Below are positions 17,494-28,529 of a stretch of 64,000 bases of DNA, one piece after another. The number at the start of each line of letters is the position of its first letter. The first letter of the stretch is position 1. This DNA is from Hyphomicrobiales bacterium (GTDB lineage Bacteria > Pseudomonadota > Alphaproteobacteria > Rhizobiales > Beijerinckiaceae). The DNA lies in NCBI GenBank assembly GCA_019075905.1, contig JAGXAM010000012.1, positions 49,365 through 113,364 on the forward strand, in the 5' to 3' direction. Below the pieces are notes generated by a model that did no database searches, was not told where the DNA came from, and saw only the letters and a list, made by a program, of their open reading frames with translations. The translations under genes were made by a program, and so were the position numbers.

Positions 17494-18270
17494 ATGCCCG
17501 CTTCAGCAGCACCGATCGCGTCCTATCCCAGTCTTCGCGGCAAATCCGTCCTGATTACCGGCGGGGGGTCCGGCATTGGCGCGGCCTTGACACGGCGCTT
17601 TGCCGAGCAGGGCTGCAAGGTTGGCTTTCTCGACATTGCCGAGGCGCCATCGCGGCAGCTGATGGCGGAGCTGCGCGCCGCCGGGCTTGACGTGCATTTC
17701 GAGTTTTGCGACCTGCGCGATATTGCGGCGCTGAAGGCGGCCATTGCGGCGGTGCGGGCGGTGCAGGGGCCGATCACCATCCTGATCAACAATGCCGCAC
17801 ATGACGAGCGCCATGTCACGCCGGACGTGACCGAGGCCTATTTTGACGAGCGGATCGCAGTCAATCTCAAGCATCAGTTTTTTGCCGCCCAGGCGGTCCT
17901 GCCGGATATGCAGCAGGCCGGCGGCGGGTCGATCGTCAATTTCGGCTCGACCTCTTGGATGATCGGACAGGGCGGCATGGCGGTCTATACCGCGGCCAAA
18001 TCCGCCATTCTCGGGCTGACCCGGTCACTGGCGCGCGATTTTGGTGCCTTTAACATCCGCGTCAATGCCATCGCCCCGGGCTGGATCATGACCGAGCGGC
18101 AAAAGACCCTGTGGCTGACGCCCGCCAGCGAGGCCGAGCTGATGCAGCGCCAGTGCCTGAAGCGGCCGCTGCAGCCCGATGAAATTGCCCGCGCGACGCT
18201 GTTTTTCGCCTCCGACGAGGCTTCCGCCTGCACCAACCAGCAATATGTCGTCGACGGGGGCTGGGTTTGA
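17494..18270 (+). CDS. SDR family sugar 1-dehydrogenase, XylB-like
   Basis: A 258-residue classical short-chain dehydrogenase. The NAD-binding loop ITGGGSGIGAAL (about residues 26-37), the NNA motif (INNAAHDERH), and the catalytic Ser with YTAAK (Tyr-x-x-x-Lys) are present, ending with VDGGWV. Several stretches recall the Caulobacter D-xylose 1-dehydrogenase (YPSLRGK, ERINVNL-like ERIAVNLKHQFF, QCLKRPL). The overlap with a 2-keto-3-deoxygalactonate kinase suggests the sugar is galactose or a similar aldose. AAGGAG lies upstream of the ATG. Confidence 0.75.
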   Translation: MPASAAPIASYPSLRGKSVLITGGGSGIGAALTRRFAEQGCKVGFLDIAEAPSRQLMAELRAAGLDVHFEFCDLRDIAALKAAIAAVRAVQGPITILINNAAHDERHVTPDVTEAYFDERIAVNLKHQFFAAQAVLPDMQQAGGGSIVNFGSTSWMIGQGGMAVYTAAKSAILGLTRSLARDFGAFNIRVNAIAPGWIMTERQKTLWLTPASEAELMQRQCLKRPLQPDEIARATLFFASDEASACTNQQYVVDGGWV

Positions 18271-19139
18271 GCCTTGGCTTTATCGCCCTCGATTGGGGCA
18301 CGACACGGCTGCGCGGCTGGCTGATCGCGCCAGATGGCAGTGTGCGTGACGAGATCGTCAGCGACGAGGGTATTCAGGTGGTCGCGGCGGACGGCTTTGC
18401 GCCGCTGCTGCGCGCCCGTCTGGCGCCGTGGCTCGCGGCTGATGCGGCCTTGCCGATCTGGATGGCAGGCATGGTCGGGAGCCGCAATGGCTGGATCGAG
18501 GTGCCCTATGTGCCGGCACCGTGCAGCGCTGCCGACCTGCGGCGCGGGGCGCTGCGCCACAGTCTTGATGGCCATGATGTCTGGCTTGTGCCGGGCGTTT
18601 CCTGCCGCAGCGACGACGGGTTTTTCGATGTCATGCGCGGCGAGGAAACGCTGGCGCTGGGTGCGGGCGTGTCCCATGGGCTGATCTGCCAGCCCGGCAC
18701 CCACAGCAAATGGATCGAAATGCGCGACGGCGCGATTGCCAGTTTCGCGACCTTCATCACCGGCGAAATTTATGCCGCCATGAGCGCCTCGTTCATTGCC
18801 CGCCTGGCGGCGACCCCGGTGAGCCCGGAGCCGGGTGCAAGCGCCGGGCGCAGCGCCGCGCAAGCCCGGGGCGGCGTGCTGCGCGGCCTCTTCCAGGCGC
18901 GGGCGCGGGTGCTGGGCGGCACCTTGCCGGCGGAAACAGTCAAGCCCTTTATCTCCAGCCTGCTGGTGGCCGAGGAAATCAGCGGCGCGCGGAAGCTTTA
19001 CGGGGCCGAGACGCCGACGCTCATTGCCGCGCCGCCACATGACGGGCTCTATAGCACGGCGCTGGGCGCCGGGGCGAGATTGGTAACGCCGCAGATGGCG
19101 CTGCTCGAAGGCCTGAAGCGCATCAGGGCGGCGGCCTGA
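18267..19139 (+). CDS. dgoK: 2-dehydro-3-deoxygalactonokinase
   Basis: A 290-residue DgoK-family kinase that phosphorylates 2-keto-3-deoxygalactonate in the De Ley-Doudoroff route. The phosphate-binding N-terminus IALDWGTTRLRGWLI, the central ICQPGTHSKWIEM and the GEIYAAM block are family hallmarks. The frame starts with TTG at 18267, whose last two bases begin the TGA of the previous gene, so initiation is probably by coupling. dgoA and dgoD are not in the window; the downstream neighbour is an unrelated ABC transporter. Confidence 0.88.
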   Translation: MSLGFIALDWGTTRLRGWLIAPDGSVRDEIVSDEGIQVVAADGFAPLLRARLAPWLAADAALPIWMAGMVGSRNGWIEVPYVPAPCSAADLRRGALRHSLDGHDVWLVPGVSCRSDDGFFDVMRGEETLALGAGVSHGLICQPGTHSKWIEMRDGAIASFATFITGEIYAAMSASFIARLAATPVSPEPGASAGRSAAQARGGVLRGLFQARARVLGGTLPAETVKPFISSLLVAEEISGARKLYGAETPTLIAAPPHDGLYSTALGAGARLVTPQMALLEGLKRIRAAA

Positions 19140-19285
19140 GTGCCGCGAGGGCGTGCCCGGTGCTGTTTACAAGCTGCAAAACGGCCGCCTGACGCCATGA
19201 AGCCCCTTGCCAAACGGCGCGGCTTGGCAGCACATTCAGCGCTTCCCGCCGCCATGCGGTTCTGAAGTCCGGTTCTGCGCTCTCC

Positions 19286-20815
19286 ATGTCTCCACCCCTC
19301 GTCAGTCTCGATCATATCACCCGGCGGTTTGGCGCGCTGATGGCGAATGACGATGTCAGCCTTGCGGTGCTGCCGGGCGAAATCCACGCGCTGCTCGGCG
19401 AGAATGGCGCCGGCAAATCGACGCTGGTGAAAATTCTTTATGGCCTGATCCAGCCTGACAGCGGCAGCATCAGCCTGGATGGCAAGGCCATGCGCTTTGG
19501 CTCGCCGCAAGAGGCGCGCGCCGCTGGCATCGGCATGGTGTTCCAGCATTTCTCGCTGTTCGAAAATCTCACCGTGGCCGAAAATATCGCGCTGGTGTTG
19601 CCGGCCAAGGCCGGCCTCAAGCGTCTCGACCAGCGGATCAGCGCCATTGCGACGCGCTATGGCCTGCCGCTCGATCCGCAGCGGCCGGTTTGGAGCCTTT
19701 CGGCCGGCGAGCGACAGCGCGTCGAGATCGTGCGGGCGCTGATCCAGGAGCCGCGTGTGCTGGTGCTTGATGAGCCGACCTCGGTGTTGACGCCGCAGGA
19801 AGCCACTACATTGTTTGCGACGCTGAAGCGCCTGAAGGCCGAAGGCAAGGCGCTGATCTATATTTCGCACAAGCTTGAGGAAGTGCGCCAGCTTTGCGAC
19901 CGCGCCAGCATTTTGCGGGCCGGGCGGCTGGTGGCGACCTGCGATCCCAAGGCCTATTCGGCCCATCAGCTGGGCGAATTGATGATGGGCCGCGATATTG
20001 GCGCGGTGCGCCCGCCCTCCGGCGATGCGGTGGGTGCGGTGCGGCTGCGGCTGAAGGACCTGAGCCTTGCCGCGCCCGATCTGCATGGCGTCAGCCTGCA
20101 TGAAATCTCGCTGGAGGTGCGCGAGGGCGAGGTGCTGGGGGTTGCCGGCATTGCCGGCAATGGCCAGAGCGAGCTATTTGCGGCGCTTTCCGGGGAAAGC
20201 CGCACGCTAGCCGAAGCCATTGTCATTGGCGGCCATGCGGTCGGCGATCAGGGCATCAACCGGCGGCGGGCGCTCGATGCCGCCTTCGTGCCCGAAGAGC
20301 GCAATGGCCATGCCGCGGTCGGAGCGATGAACCTGGCTGATAATCTGTTCTTGTCGCGCCATGCCTTGCCGGGCTTGCTGCGCCATGGTTTCATCGACAA
20401 AAGCGCGCTGCTCGCGCGCACCGACGAGGTGATTGCCGGTTTCGATGTGCGCACCGCCGGGCCGGAGGCGGCGGCGCGGACCCTGTCGGGCGGGAATTTG
20501 CAGAAATTCGTCGTCGGTCGCGAACTGGCGCGCCAGCCGCGCCTGCTGGTCATCAACCAGCCGACATGGGGTGTCGATGCGCTGGCCGCTGCCGCCATCC
20601 GCCAGGCGATTGTCGAACTGGCGACGCGAGGGGCTGCGGTGCTGGTGATAAGCCAGGACCTCGATGAGCTTTATGAAGTCTCTGATCGCCTTTGCGCGCT
20701 GGCGCATGGCCATCTTTCCGTGCCGCGCCCAGCGAGCGAGCTGGATCGCAGCGCAATTGGCCTGCTGATGGGTGGCGCCAACCAGTTTACTGCAGGGGCG
20801 GCCCATGTCAGCTAG
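19286..20815 (+). CDS. Nucleoside/purine-type ABC transporter ATP-binding protein
   Basis: A 509-residue double ABC ATPase of the RbsA/YufO layout. The N-terminal half is complete (GENGAGKSTLVKILYG, signature LSAGERQRVEIVRAL, LVLDEPTSVLTPQE). The C-terminal half has GIAGNGQSE in place of the P-loop lysine and the signature TLSGGNLQKFVVGREL, as is normal for this group. It drives a BMP-type importer, whose permeases and binding protein follow. The nearest characterised relatives take up nucleosides or purines. The next gene starts 11 bases inside it. Confidence 0.9.
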   Translation: MSPPLVSLDHITRRFGALMANDDVSLAVLPGEIHALLGENGAGKSTLVKILYGLIQPDSGSISLDGKAMRFGSPQEARAAGIGMVFQHFSLFENLTVAENIALVLPAKAGLKRLDQRISAIATRYGLPLDPQRPVWSLSAGERQRVEIVRALIQEPRVLVLDEPTSVLTPQEATTLFATLKRLKAEGKALIYISHKLEEVRQLCDRASILRAGRLVATCDPKAYSAHQLGELMMGRDIGAVRPPSGDAVGAVRLRLKDLSLAAPDLHGVSLHEISLEVREGEVLGVAGIAGNGQSELFAALSGESRTLAEAIVIGGHAVGDQGINRRRALDAAFVPEERNGHAAVGAMNLADNLFLSRHALPGLLRHGFIDKSALLARTDEVIAGFDVRTAGPEAAARTLSGGNLQKFVVGRELARQPRLLVINQPTWGVDALAAAAIRQAIVELATRGAAVLVISQDLDELYEVSDRLCALAHGHLSVPRPASELDRSAIGLLMGGANQFTAGAAHVS

Positions 20816-21893
20816 CTCGTGGCGCCTCAAGCTCGTGGCCCGCGCCAACCCGTCGCGCGCCCTTGTGCTGCTGGCGCCGGTGCTGGCCGTGGCGCTGGCG
20901 CTGGTGTTCGGGGCGCTGATGATCCTCGCGCTCGGCAAATCGCCGGTCGAGGCGTTCAATGTATATTTCGCGCAGCCGCTGGCCGATCCGTTCAGCCTCG
21001 CGGAAATCGTCGTCAAGGCCTCGCCGCTGGTGATGATCGCGCTGGGCCTTGCCTTTTGCTACCGCGCCAACCTGTGGAACATCGGGGCTGAAGGGCAGTT
21101 CGTGATCGGCGGCACGCTGGGCGGCGGCATTGCGGTCGCCACCCATGGCATGACCCACGCGACCTTCTGGATTCTCCCCGCGATGCTGGTTATCGGGGCG
21201 CTGGGCGGCGCGCTTTACGCGCTGATTCCGGCGGTGCTGAAAGTGACGCTCGGCGTGTCGGAAATTCTCGTCAGCCTGATGCTGGTCTATGTCGCGCAGC
21301 TCAATCTCGATTATCTGGTGCGCGGGCCCTGGCGTGATCCCAAGGGCTTCAACTTTCCGGTGACGGCTGGCTTTGATCCGTCGGCAACGCTGCCACCGCT
21401 GTGGCCGGGCGGGGCGGTGCACAGCGGCGTCGCCATCACCGTGTTGCTGGTGATCATCATGGCTGTGGTGCTGGCGCGCACGCGTTTCGGCTTTGCGGTG
21501 CGCACGGCCGGGATGGCGCCGCGCGCGGCCGGGTTTGCCGGTTTCGACCATCGCCGCCTGACCCTGGCGCTGTTTGCGCTGTCGGGCGGTCTTGCCGGCC
21601 TCGCCGGGGTGGTCGAGGTCAGTGGCGTCATCAACCAGTTGCAGCCGAGCATTTCGCCGGGCTACGGCTTTGCTGCCATCATCGTCGCCTTCCTCGGGCG
21701 CCTATCGCCGGTCGGCATCCTGGTCGCGGGGCTGGTGCTGGCGCTGACCTATATCGGCGGCGAGGCGGCGCAGATTGCCATGAAGCTGCCGCTCGACCTG
21801 ACAACGGCGTTTCAGGGCGTGGTGCTGATGTGCGTACTCGCCGCCGATGTGCTGACGCATTACCGGCTGACCCTTGCGAGGCGGGCGTCATGA
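20805..21893 (+). CDS. BMP-type ABC transporter permease, first subunit
   Basis: A 362-residue membrane protein of the BPD_transp_2 (RbsC-like) family with about eight to ten helices. The EAA-like features are FCYRANLWNIGAEGQFVIGG and SPVGILVAGLVLAL. It starts at ATG 20805 inside the ATPase gene, preceded by CAGGGG; the in-frame ATG at 20772 would put a hydrophilic stretch from the ATPase frame at the N-terminus. It pairs with the second permease to form the channel. Confidence 0.88.
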   Translation: MSASSWRLKLVARANPSRALVLLAPVLAVALALVFGALMILALGKSPVEAFNVYFAQPLADPFSLAEIVVKASPLVMIALGLAFCYRANLWNIGAEGQFVIGGTLGGGIAVATHGMTHATFWILPAMLVIGALGGALYALIPAVLKVTLGVSEILVSLMLVYVAQLNLDYLVRGPWRDPKGFNFPVTAGFDPSATLPPLWPGGAVHSGVAITVLLVIIMAVVLARTRFGFAVRTAGMAPRAAGFAGFDHRRLTLALFALSGGLAGLAGVVEVSGVINQLQPSISPGYGFAAIIVAFLGRLSPVGILVAGLVLALTYIGGEAAQIAMKLPLDLTTAFQGVVLMCVLAADVLTHYRLTLARRAS

Positions 21894-22813
21894 GCAGCGT
21901 GTTCTTCCAGGCGGTTGCCGCAACCATCATTGCCTCGTCGATCCCGCTGATTCTGGCGGCCATCGGCGAACTGGTGGCCGAGCGCTCGGGCATGCTCAAT
22001 CTTGGTGTCGAAGGCATGATGCTGATGGGCGCGGTATGCGGCTTCATCGGGGCCTATTTCAGCAGCTCGACGCTGGTCGGGGCGCTGTGCGGTGTCGCCG
22101 CCGGATTGGCCATGGCGTCGCTCTATGGCCTGCTGACCATCGGCTTTGCCGTCAACCAGGTGGCGGCCGGGCTGGCGCTGACCATTTTCGGGCAGGGGCT
22201 GTCGGGACTGATAGGGGCGCATTATGTCGGTCTGAAGCGCGATGGCGCGCCGCACCTGCATCTGCCCTGGCTCTCCGGCCTGCCCTATGTCGGCCATATG
22301 CTGTTTGGCGAGGATGGCTTTGTTTATGCCGCCCTGGCGCTGGTGGCGGGGGTTGCCTGGTTTTTGCGCTACAGCCGCGCCGGGCTCAACCTGCGCGCGG
22401 TCGGGGATAATCCGGCCTCCGCACATGCGCTCGGCATGTCGGTTGGCGGCACGAGGCTGATGGCGGTGCTGTTTGGCGGTGCCTGCGCCGGGCTGTCGGG
22501 GGCCTATCTGACGCTGGCCTATACGCCGTTCTGGTCGCCGGGGCTTTCGGCCGGACGCGGCTGGATCGCGCTGGCGCTGGTGGTCTTTGCCTCATGGAAA
22601 CCGTGGCGCGTGGTGCTGGGGGCCCTGCTGTTCGGCGGGGCCACCATCCTGCAGCTGCAGGCGCAGGCGCTGGGCATTCGCCTGCCTTCGCAAATGCTGT
22701 CGGCCTTGCCCTATGTGGTGACGATTCTGGCATTGATCTTGCTGAATTTGCGCCGTTACCGTGGTAGTCTGACGCCAGCGGCGCTAGGCTTGCCTTTCGT
22801 TGCCGATACATGA
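21890..22813 (+). CDS. BMP-type ABC transporter permease, second subunit
   Basis: A 307-residue permease starting with ATGA overlap on the first permease. The marker ERSGMLNLGVEGMMLMGAVCG is highly conserved in the nucleoside-type second permeases; GLNLRAVGDNPASAHALGMS follows in the main cytoplasmic loop, and about eight hydrophobic segments are visible. It forms the translocation channel with the preceding subunit. Confidence 0.9.
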   Translation: MSSVFFQAVAATIIASSIPLILAAIGELVAERSGMLNLGVEGMMLMGAVCGFIGAYFSSSTLVGALCGVAAGLAMASLYGLLTIGFAVNQVAAGLALTIFGQGLSGLIGAHYVGLKRDGAPHLHLPWLSGLPYVGHMLFGEDGFVYAALALVAGVAWFLRYSRAGLNLRAVGDNPASAHALGMSVGGTRLMAVLFGGACAGLSGAYLTLAYTPFWSPGLSAGRGWIALALVVFASWKPWRVVLGALLFGGATILQLQAQALGIRLPSQMLSALPYVVTILALILLNLRRYRGSLTPAALGLPFVADT

Positions 22814-22852
22814 AGTTTCCCTCAAGGAACCATAGCAAGAAGGAACGCACCC

Positions 22853-23935
22853 ATGACTAAAATTTCCCGCCGCAATGTCTTGACCGGCGCCGCCAGTCTC
22901 GGGCTTGGCATGGCCACTACGGGCCGGGCCTCAGCCGCCACCAAGCTGAAAGCCGCCTTTGTCTATGTGGGCCCGGTGGGCGATTTTGGTTATTCCTATC
23001 AACATGATCAGGGCCGCCTCGAACTGCAGAAGGCGCTGGGCGACAAGGTCGAGACCAGCTTTCTCGAAAGCGTGCCGGAGGCCGGCAGCGAGCAGACATT
23101 TGCGCAGCTGGCGCGCAGCGGCCATGACCTGATTTTCGGCACCAGCTTTGGCTACATGGACCCGATGGTCAAGGTCTCGAAGCAATATCCCAAAGTGAAA
23201 TTCGAGCATGCCACCGGCTACAAGCGCACGCCGAATCTCTCGACCTATTCGGCGAAATTCCATGAAGGCCGCTATGTCATCGGGCAGATTGCCGGCAAAA
23301 TGACCAAGAACAACACCATTGGCTATATTGCTGCCTTCCCGATTCCCGAAGTGGTGTCGGGCATCAATGCCTTCATGCTGGGTGCGCAATCGGTCAATCC
23401 CGGCATCAAGTTGAAAATCATCTGGGCCAATGTCTGGTTCGATCCGGGCAAGGAGGCGGATGCCGCCAAGGTGCTGCTGTCGCAGGGCTGCGACATCATT
23501 TGCCAGCACACCGACAGCGCCGCGCCGCTGCAGGTGGTGGAAAAGGCCGGCAAGCATGGTTTCGGGCAATCGTCCGACATGGCGCGCTTTGCGCCCAAGG
23601 CGATCCTGACCTCGATTGTCGATCATTGGGGCGGCTATTACATCAAGCGCACGCAGGCCGTGCTCGACGGCACCTGGAAGTCGACCGATACCTGGGGCGG
23701 CATGGATCTCGATATGGTGCGCATGGCGCCCTTCACCAATATGCCGGACGATGTCAAAGCCATGGCGGTGGCGACCAGTGCCGCGATCAAGGCCGACAAG
23801 CTCAACCCGTTCCACGGGCCGATCACCAAGCAGGACGGAACGATTGCGGCCAAGGCCGGCGAGGCTGTGGCTGACAAGGACATCCTGTCGATGAACTGGT
23901 ACGTCAAGGGCATCGACGACAAGCTGCCGTCATAA
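22853..23935 (+). CDS. BMP family substrate-binding protein, Tat-type signal
   Basis: A 360-residue periplasmic binding protein of the Med/BMP family. The N-terminus SRRNVLTGAASLGLGMATTG carries a twin-arginine motif (SRRNVL), so export through Tat is likely. The mature protein begins with KAAFVYVGPVGDFGYSYQHD, the BMP hallmark, and has EGRYVIGQIAGKMT and GCDIICQHTDS in the ligand cleft region. It is the last transporter gene, 40 bases after the second permease. Followed by xdhA, it may bind a purine. Confidence 0.9.
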   Translation: MTKISRRNVLTGAASLGLGMATTGRASAATKLKAAFVYVGPVGDFGYSYQHDQGRLELQKALGDKVETSFLESVPEAGSEQTFAQLARSGHDLIFGTSFGYMDPMVKVSKQYPKVKFEHATGYKRTPNLSTYSAKFHEGRYVIGQIAGKMTKNNTIGYIAAFPIPEVVSGINAFMLGAQSVNPGIKLKIIWANVWFDPGKEADAAKVLLSQGCDIICQHTDSAAPLQVVEKAGKHGFGQSSDMARFAPKAILTSIVDHWGGYYIKRTQAVLDGTWKSTDTWGGMDLDMVRMAPFTNMPDDVKAMAVATSAAIKADKLNPFHGPITKQDGTIAAKAGEAVADKDILSMNWYVKGIDDKLPS

Positions 23936-23961
23936 GGCACCTTGCTGGCGAAGCCGGAGCC

Positions 23962-25424
<1,463 letters not shown>

Positions 25425-25428
<4 letters not shown>

Positions 25429-26420
25429 AGTTTCACTTCAACGCGGCGGTGCTCTTTGGCTGACAGGGTGGCGGCATCGGCCAGTAGTCCGGCTTTCAGC
25501 CCGTCATGGCCCGAAGGCGACAGGGCCGTGCCCTTTTTCGCGCCCTTGATGAAGGCGGCGAGTTCGGCGCGATAGGCGGCCTCATAGCGTTCGAGGAAGA
25601 AATTCTGCACCGGGTCGGCGGCAACGCCCTTGGCGCCAGAAAATTCCACCGTGGTTTCGTGGATATTGCCGGCGCGCAACATGCCCTTGGAGCCGTGCAC
25701 TTCCATGCGCTGGTCATAGCCATAGGTGGCGCGGCGCGAGTTGGAAATCTGGCAGATCTTGCCTGATCTGGTTTCGAGAATCACCGCCGCAGTGTCGACG
25801 TCGCCAGCCGCACCTATGGCCTTGTCGACCACCGACGAGCCTGAGGCCATGACCGCGACGGGTTCTTCGCCGAGCAGGAACCGGGCCATGTCGAAATCAT
25901 GGATCATCATGTCGCGAAACAGGCCGCCGGAGCGCTCGACATAGGAAACCGGCGGCGGCGAGGGATCGCGCGAGATGATCGACACCAGTTCGACCTCGCC
26001 AGCGACGCCATCGACGAGGCGCTGCTGCAGGGCGGCGAAATTCGGATCGAAGCGGCGGTTGAAGCCGATCATCAGCGGCACGCCGGCCTTGTCCACAATT
26101 TTCAGGCAGGCCTTGATGCGGGCGACATCGAGATCGACCGGCTTTTCACAGAAAATCGCCTTGCCGGCCTCGGCAGCGCGGCTGATGAGATCGGCGTGCA
26201 TGTCGGTGGGGGCGCAGATGGCGACCGCATCAATGCCCTTGTCGGCGAGAATATCGTCGATGGCGGCGACCTTGGCGTCCGTCGCCTTGGCCAGCGCGCC
26301 GGCAGCCCTGGCATCGGCATCGGCCACCGAAACCACGCGGGCATCGTCGCGGGCCGCAATATTGCCGCCGTGAATCTTGCCGATGCGCCCGGCACCGATC
26401 ACCCCAAATCGCATAACCAT
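25425..26420 (-). CDS. iolG: Inositol 2-dehydrogenase
   Basis: Oxidises myo-inositol to scyllo-inosose, the first step of inositol catabolism. The 331-residue Gfo/Idh/MocA protein has the Rossmann loop FGVIGAGRIGKIHGGNI at its N-terminus, the Lys of EKP (FCEKPVDLD, about residue 95), and the catalytic Asp/His of MMIHDFDMARFLLGEEP. Start is ATG 26420 (with GAGAGACGAG before it) or ATG 26414; the ORF extends upstream to 26504 without a sensible protein. It is divergent from iolC, with an operator-like palindrome between them. Confidence 0.92.
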
Positions 26421-26478
26421 CTCGTCTCTCCACAGTTGGCTCCGCCCCAAGCGATAGCCGAATCCAGCAGACAATAAA

Positions 26479-26492
26479 AGAATATATATTCT
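26479..26492. promoter_or_regulatory. Perfect palindrome between iolG and iolC, candidate IolR site
   Basis: AGAATATATATTCT is a perfect 14-base palindrome of the form GAA-N6-TTC in the 165-base divergent iol control region. The repressor IolR of Sinorhizobium is reported to recognise GGAA-N6-TTCC, which this matches except for the outer base pair. TTGACG at 26496-26501 next to it could be a -35 for the iolC direction. Confidence 0.5.
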
Positions 26493-26585
26493 GAATTGAC
26501 GCAAGAGTAGAATTTATGTTTCATATTAGCGGCGGATGACCCGGCGCAAGCCGGGCATCGTGCTCCATCATGGTGCGGTTCCAAC

Positions 26586-28529
26586 ATGCAGCCTTCCCTC
26601 GACGTCATCACCATAGGCCGTTCTTCGGTCGATCTCTACGGCCAGCAGATCGGCGGAAGGCTCGAAGACATGGCGAGCTTTTCCAAGGCCGTCGGCGGCT
26701 GTCCGGCCAATATCGCCATTGGCGCCGCCCGTCTCGGGCTGAAAAGCGGGTTGATCACCAGGGTCGGCGACGAGCATATGGGTCGGTTCATCCGCGAGCA
26801 ATTGCAGCGCGAGGGCGTGGATGTCACCGGTGTCCATACCGATCCGGCGCGCCTGACCGCGCTGGTGCTGCTCGGTGTACGCGACGAGCATTCGTTTCCG
26901 TTGATCTTTTATCGCGACAATTGTGCAGATGGCGCGCTCGATGCCAGCGATATTGATCCGGCCTATGTCGCCAGTGCTGCCGCCATTGTCGTTACCGGCA
27001 CGCATTTTGCCCGCGACAATACCGCCAGCGCGCAATACCGGGCGATCGAGATTGCCAAAGCGGCGGGGCGCAAGGTGTGTTTTGACATTGATTACCGCCC
27101 CAATCTCTGGGGTCTGGCCGGGCATGGCGCCGGCGAGGAGCGCTACCGGCGCTCGGGAGCGGTGAGTGCGCTGCTGCAAAAGGCCTTGCCTCATTGCGAT
27201 CTCATCGTCGGCACCGAGGAAGAAATGATGATTGCCGGCGGCGTCGATGATCCGCTGGCGGCGTTGCGGGCGGTGCGGGCGCTGAGCGCGGCGACGCTGG
27301 TGATGAAACGCGGGCCGATGGGCTGTGCGGTGTTTCCGGGGGCGATTCCGGCGAGCCTTGATGAGGGCGTGCGCGGCCCGGGCTTTCCGGTGGAAGTTTT
27401 CAATGTGCTCGGAGCGGGCGACGCCTTCATGGCCGGGTTCCTGCGCGGCTATCTGCGCGGCGAGCCTTATGAAACCTGCTGCGCCTTTGCCAATGCCGGC
27501 GGTGCTTTCGCGGTCTCGCGGCTGCTGTGCTCGGTGGAATATGCCACGTTTGCGGAAATGCAGCATTTTCTGGCGACCGGCGTCACCACCAGGGCCTTGC
27601 GCAAGGATGCGGCGCTGAATCAGTTGCACTGGGCGACGACGAGGGACCGGTTCGGCGGTGTGCATGGCGGCGACGGCGTCATGGCGCTGGCCATCGACCA
27701 TCGCGCGCAGCTTGAGAAAATTGCCGACGATGCCGGTGCCCCTCGCGAAAAAATCAACAAGTTCAAGGAGCTGGCGGTTGATGCAGCCTTGCAGGTTGCG
27801 GGCGGGCGTCCCGGCTTTGGCATGTTGCTGGACAGCACTTACGGGCGCGAGGCGCTGTTCAGGGCGGAAGGCACAGGCCTGTGGCTCGGCCGGCCGGTCG
27901 AAGAGCCGGGGTCGCGGCCGCTGGATTTCGAAGGCGGCGGCTCGCTCGCCGCCATGCTGGTCGACTGGCCGCAAGCGCATGTGATCAAATGCCTGTGCTT
28001 TTACCATCCTGATGATCCTGCCGAATTGCGGGCCCGCCAAGAGCGCGAATTGCTGCGGCTCGCCGATGCCGCACGGGCCCTGTCGCGGCCGCTGCTGGTC
28101 GAGATCATCGCCAGCAAGCATGGCGCAGTGGATGCGCTTACGGTGGCGCGGGTGCTGTCGCGGCTCTACAGCCTCGGGATCAGGCCCGACTGGTGGAAGC
28201 TCGAAGCGCAGGGGAGCGAAGCGGCCTGGCAGCAGATTGCGGCGGTGATCGGCGAGAATGATCCGCTCTGCCGCGGCATCTTGCTGCTCGGTCTTGAGGC
28301 GCCGGAAGCCGAGCTCGATGCCGCCTTCCGGCAGGCAGCGCCCTGTGACCTCGTCAAGGGTTTTGCGGTCGGCCGGACGATTTTTGCCGAGCCGGCCGAA
28401 CAATGGTTGCAGGGGCGCATCGACGATGCCGCCGCGACGAAATTGATGCGCGACAGTTTTGCGCGTCTGGTGGCGATGTGGCAAAACGCCCGCGCTGGCA
28501 CTTTGGTTCTGCAAAAGGCTCAATCATGA
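26586..28529 (+). CDS. iolC: 5-dehydro-2-deoxygluconokinase fused to DUF2090 (aldolase-like) domain
   Basis: A 647-residue two-domain protein. Residues 1-320 are a PfkB sugar kinase: ITIGRSSVDLYGQQIGGRLED, GGCPANIAIGAARLG, and the catalytic LGAGDAFMAGFLRG. From about residue 350 a DUF2090 domain follows (GGDGVMALAIDHRAQLEKIA), which in annotation is taken as the 5-dehydro-2-deoxyphosphogluconate aldolase. The fusion is common in alphaproteobacteria. The kinase phosphorylates 5-dehydro-2-deoxygluconate. No strong ribosome site precedes ATG 26586. It overlaps iolD by ATGA. Confidence 0.9.
   Translation: MQPSLDVITIGRSSVDLYGQQIGGRLEDMASFSKAVGGCPANIAIGAARLGLKSGLITRVGDEHMGRFIREQLQREGVDVTGVHTDPARLTALVLLGVRDEHSFPLIFYRDNCADGALDASDIDPAYVASAAAIVVTGTHFARDNTASAQYRAIEIAKAAGRKVCFDIDYRPNLWGLAGHGAGEERYRRSGAVSALLQKALPHCDLIVGTEEEMMIAGGVDDPLAALRAVRALSAATLVMKRGPMGCAVFPGAIPASLDEGVRGPGFPVEVFNVLGAGDAFMAGFLRGYLRGEPYETCCAFANAGGAFAVSRLLCSVEYATFAEMQHFLATGVTTRALRKDAALNQLHWATTRDRFGGVHGGDGVMALAIDHRAQLEKIADDAGAPREKINKFKELAVDAALQVAGGRPGFGMLLDSTYGREALFRAEGTGLWLGRPVEEPGSRPLDFEGGGSLAAMLVDWPQAHVIKCLCFYHPDDPAELRARQERELLRLADAARALSRPLLVEIIASKHGAVDALTVARVLSRLYSLGIRPDWWKLEAQGSEAAWQQIAAVIGENDPLCRGILLLGLEAPEAELDAAFRQAAPCDLVKGFAVGRTIFAEPAEQWLQGRIDDAAATKLMRDSFARLVAMWQNARAGTLVLQKAQS

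Noticed and set aside
26568..28523. Minus-strand frame of 651 codons opposite iolC
   Set aside because: The kinase and DUF2090 motifs are on the plus strand; no domain is visible in the antisense frame.
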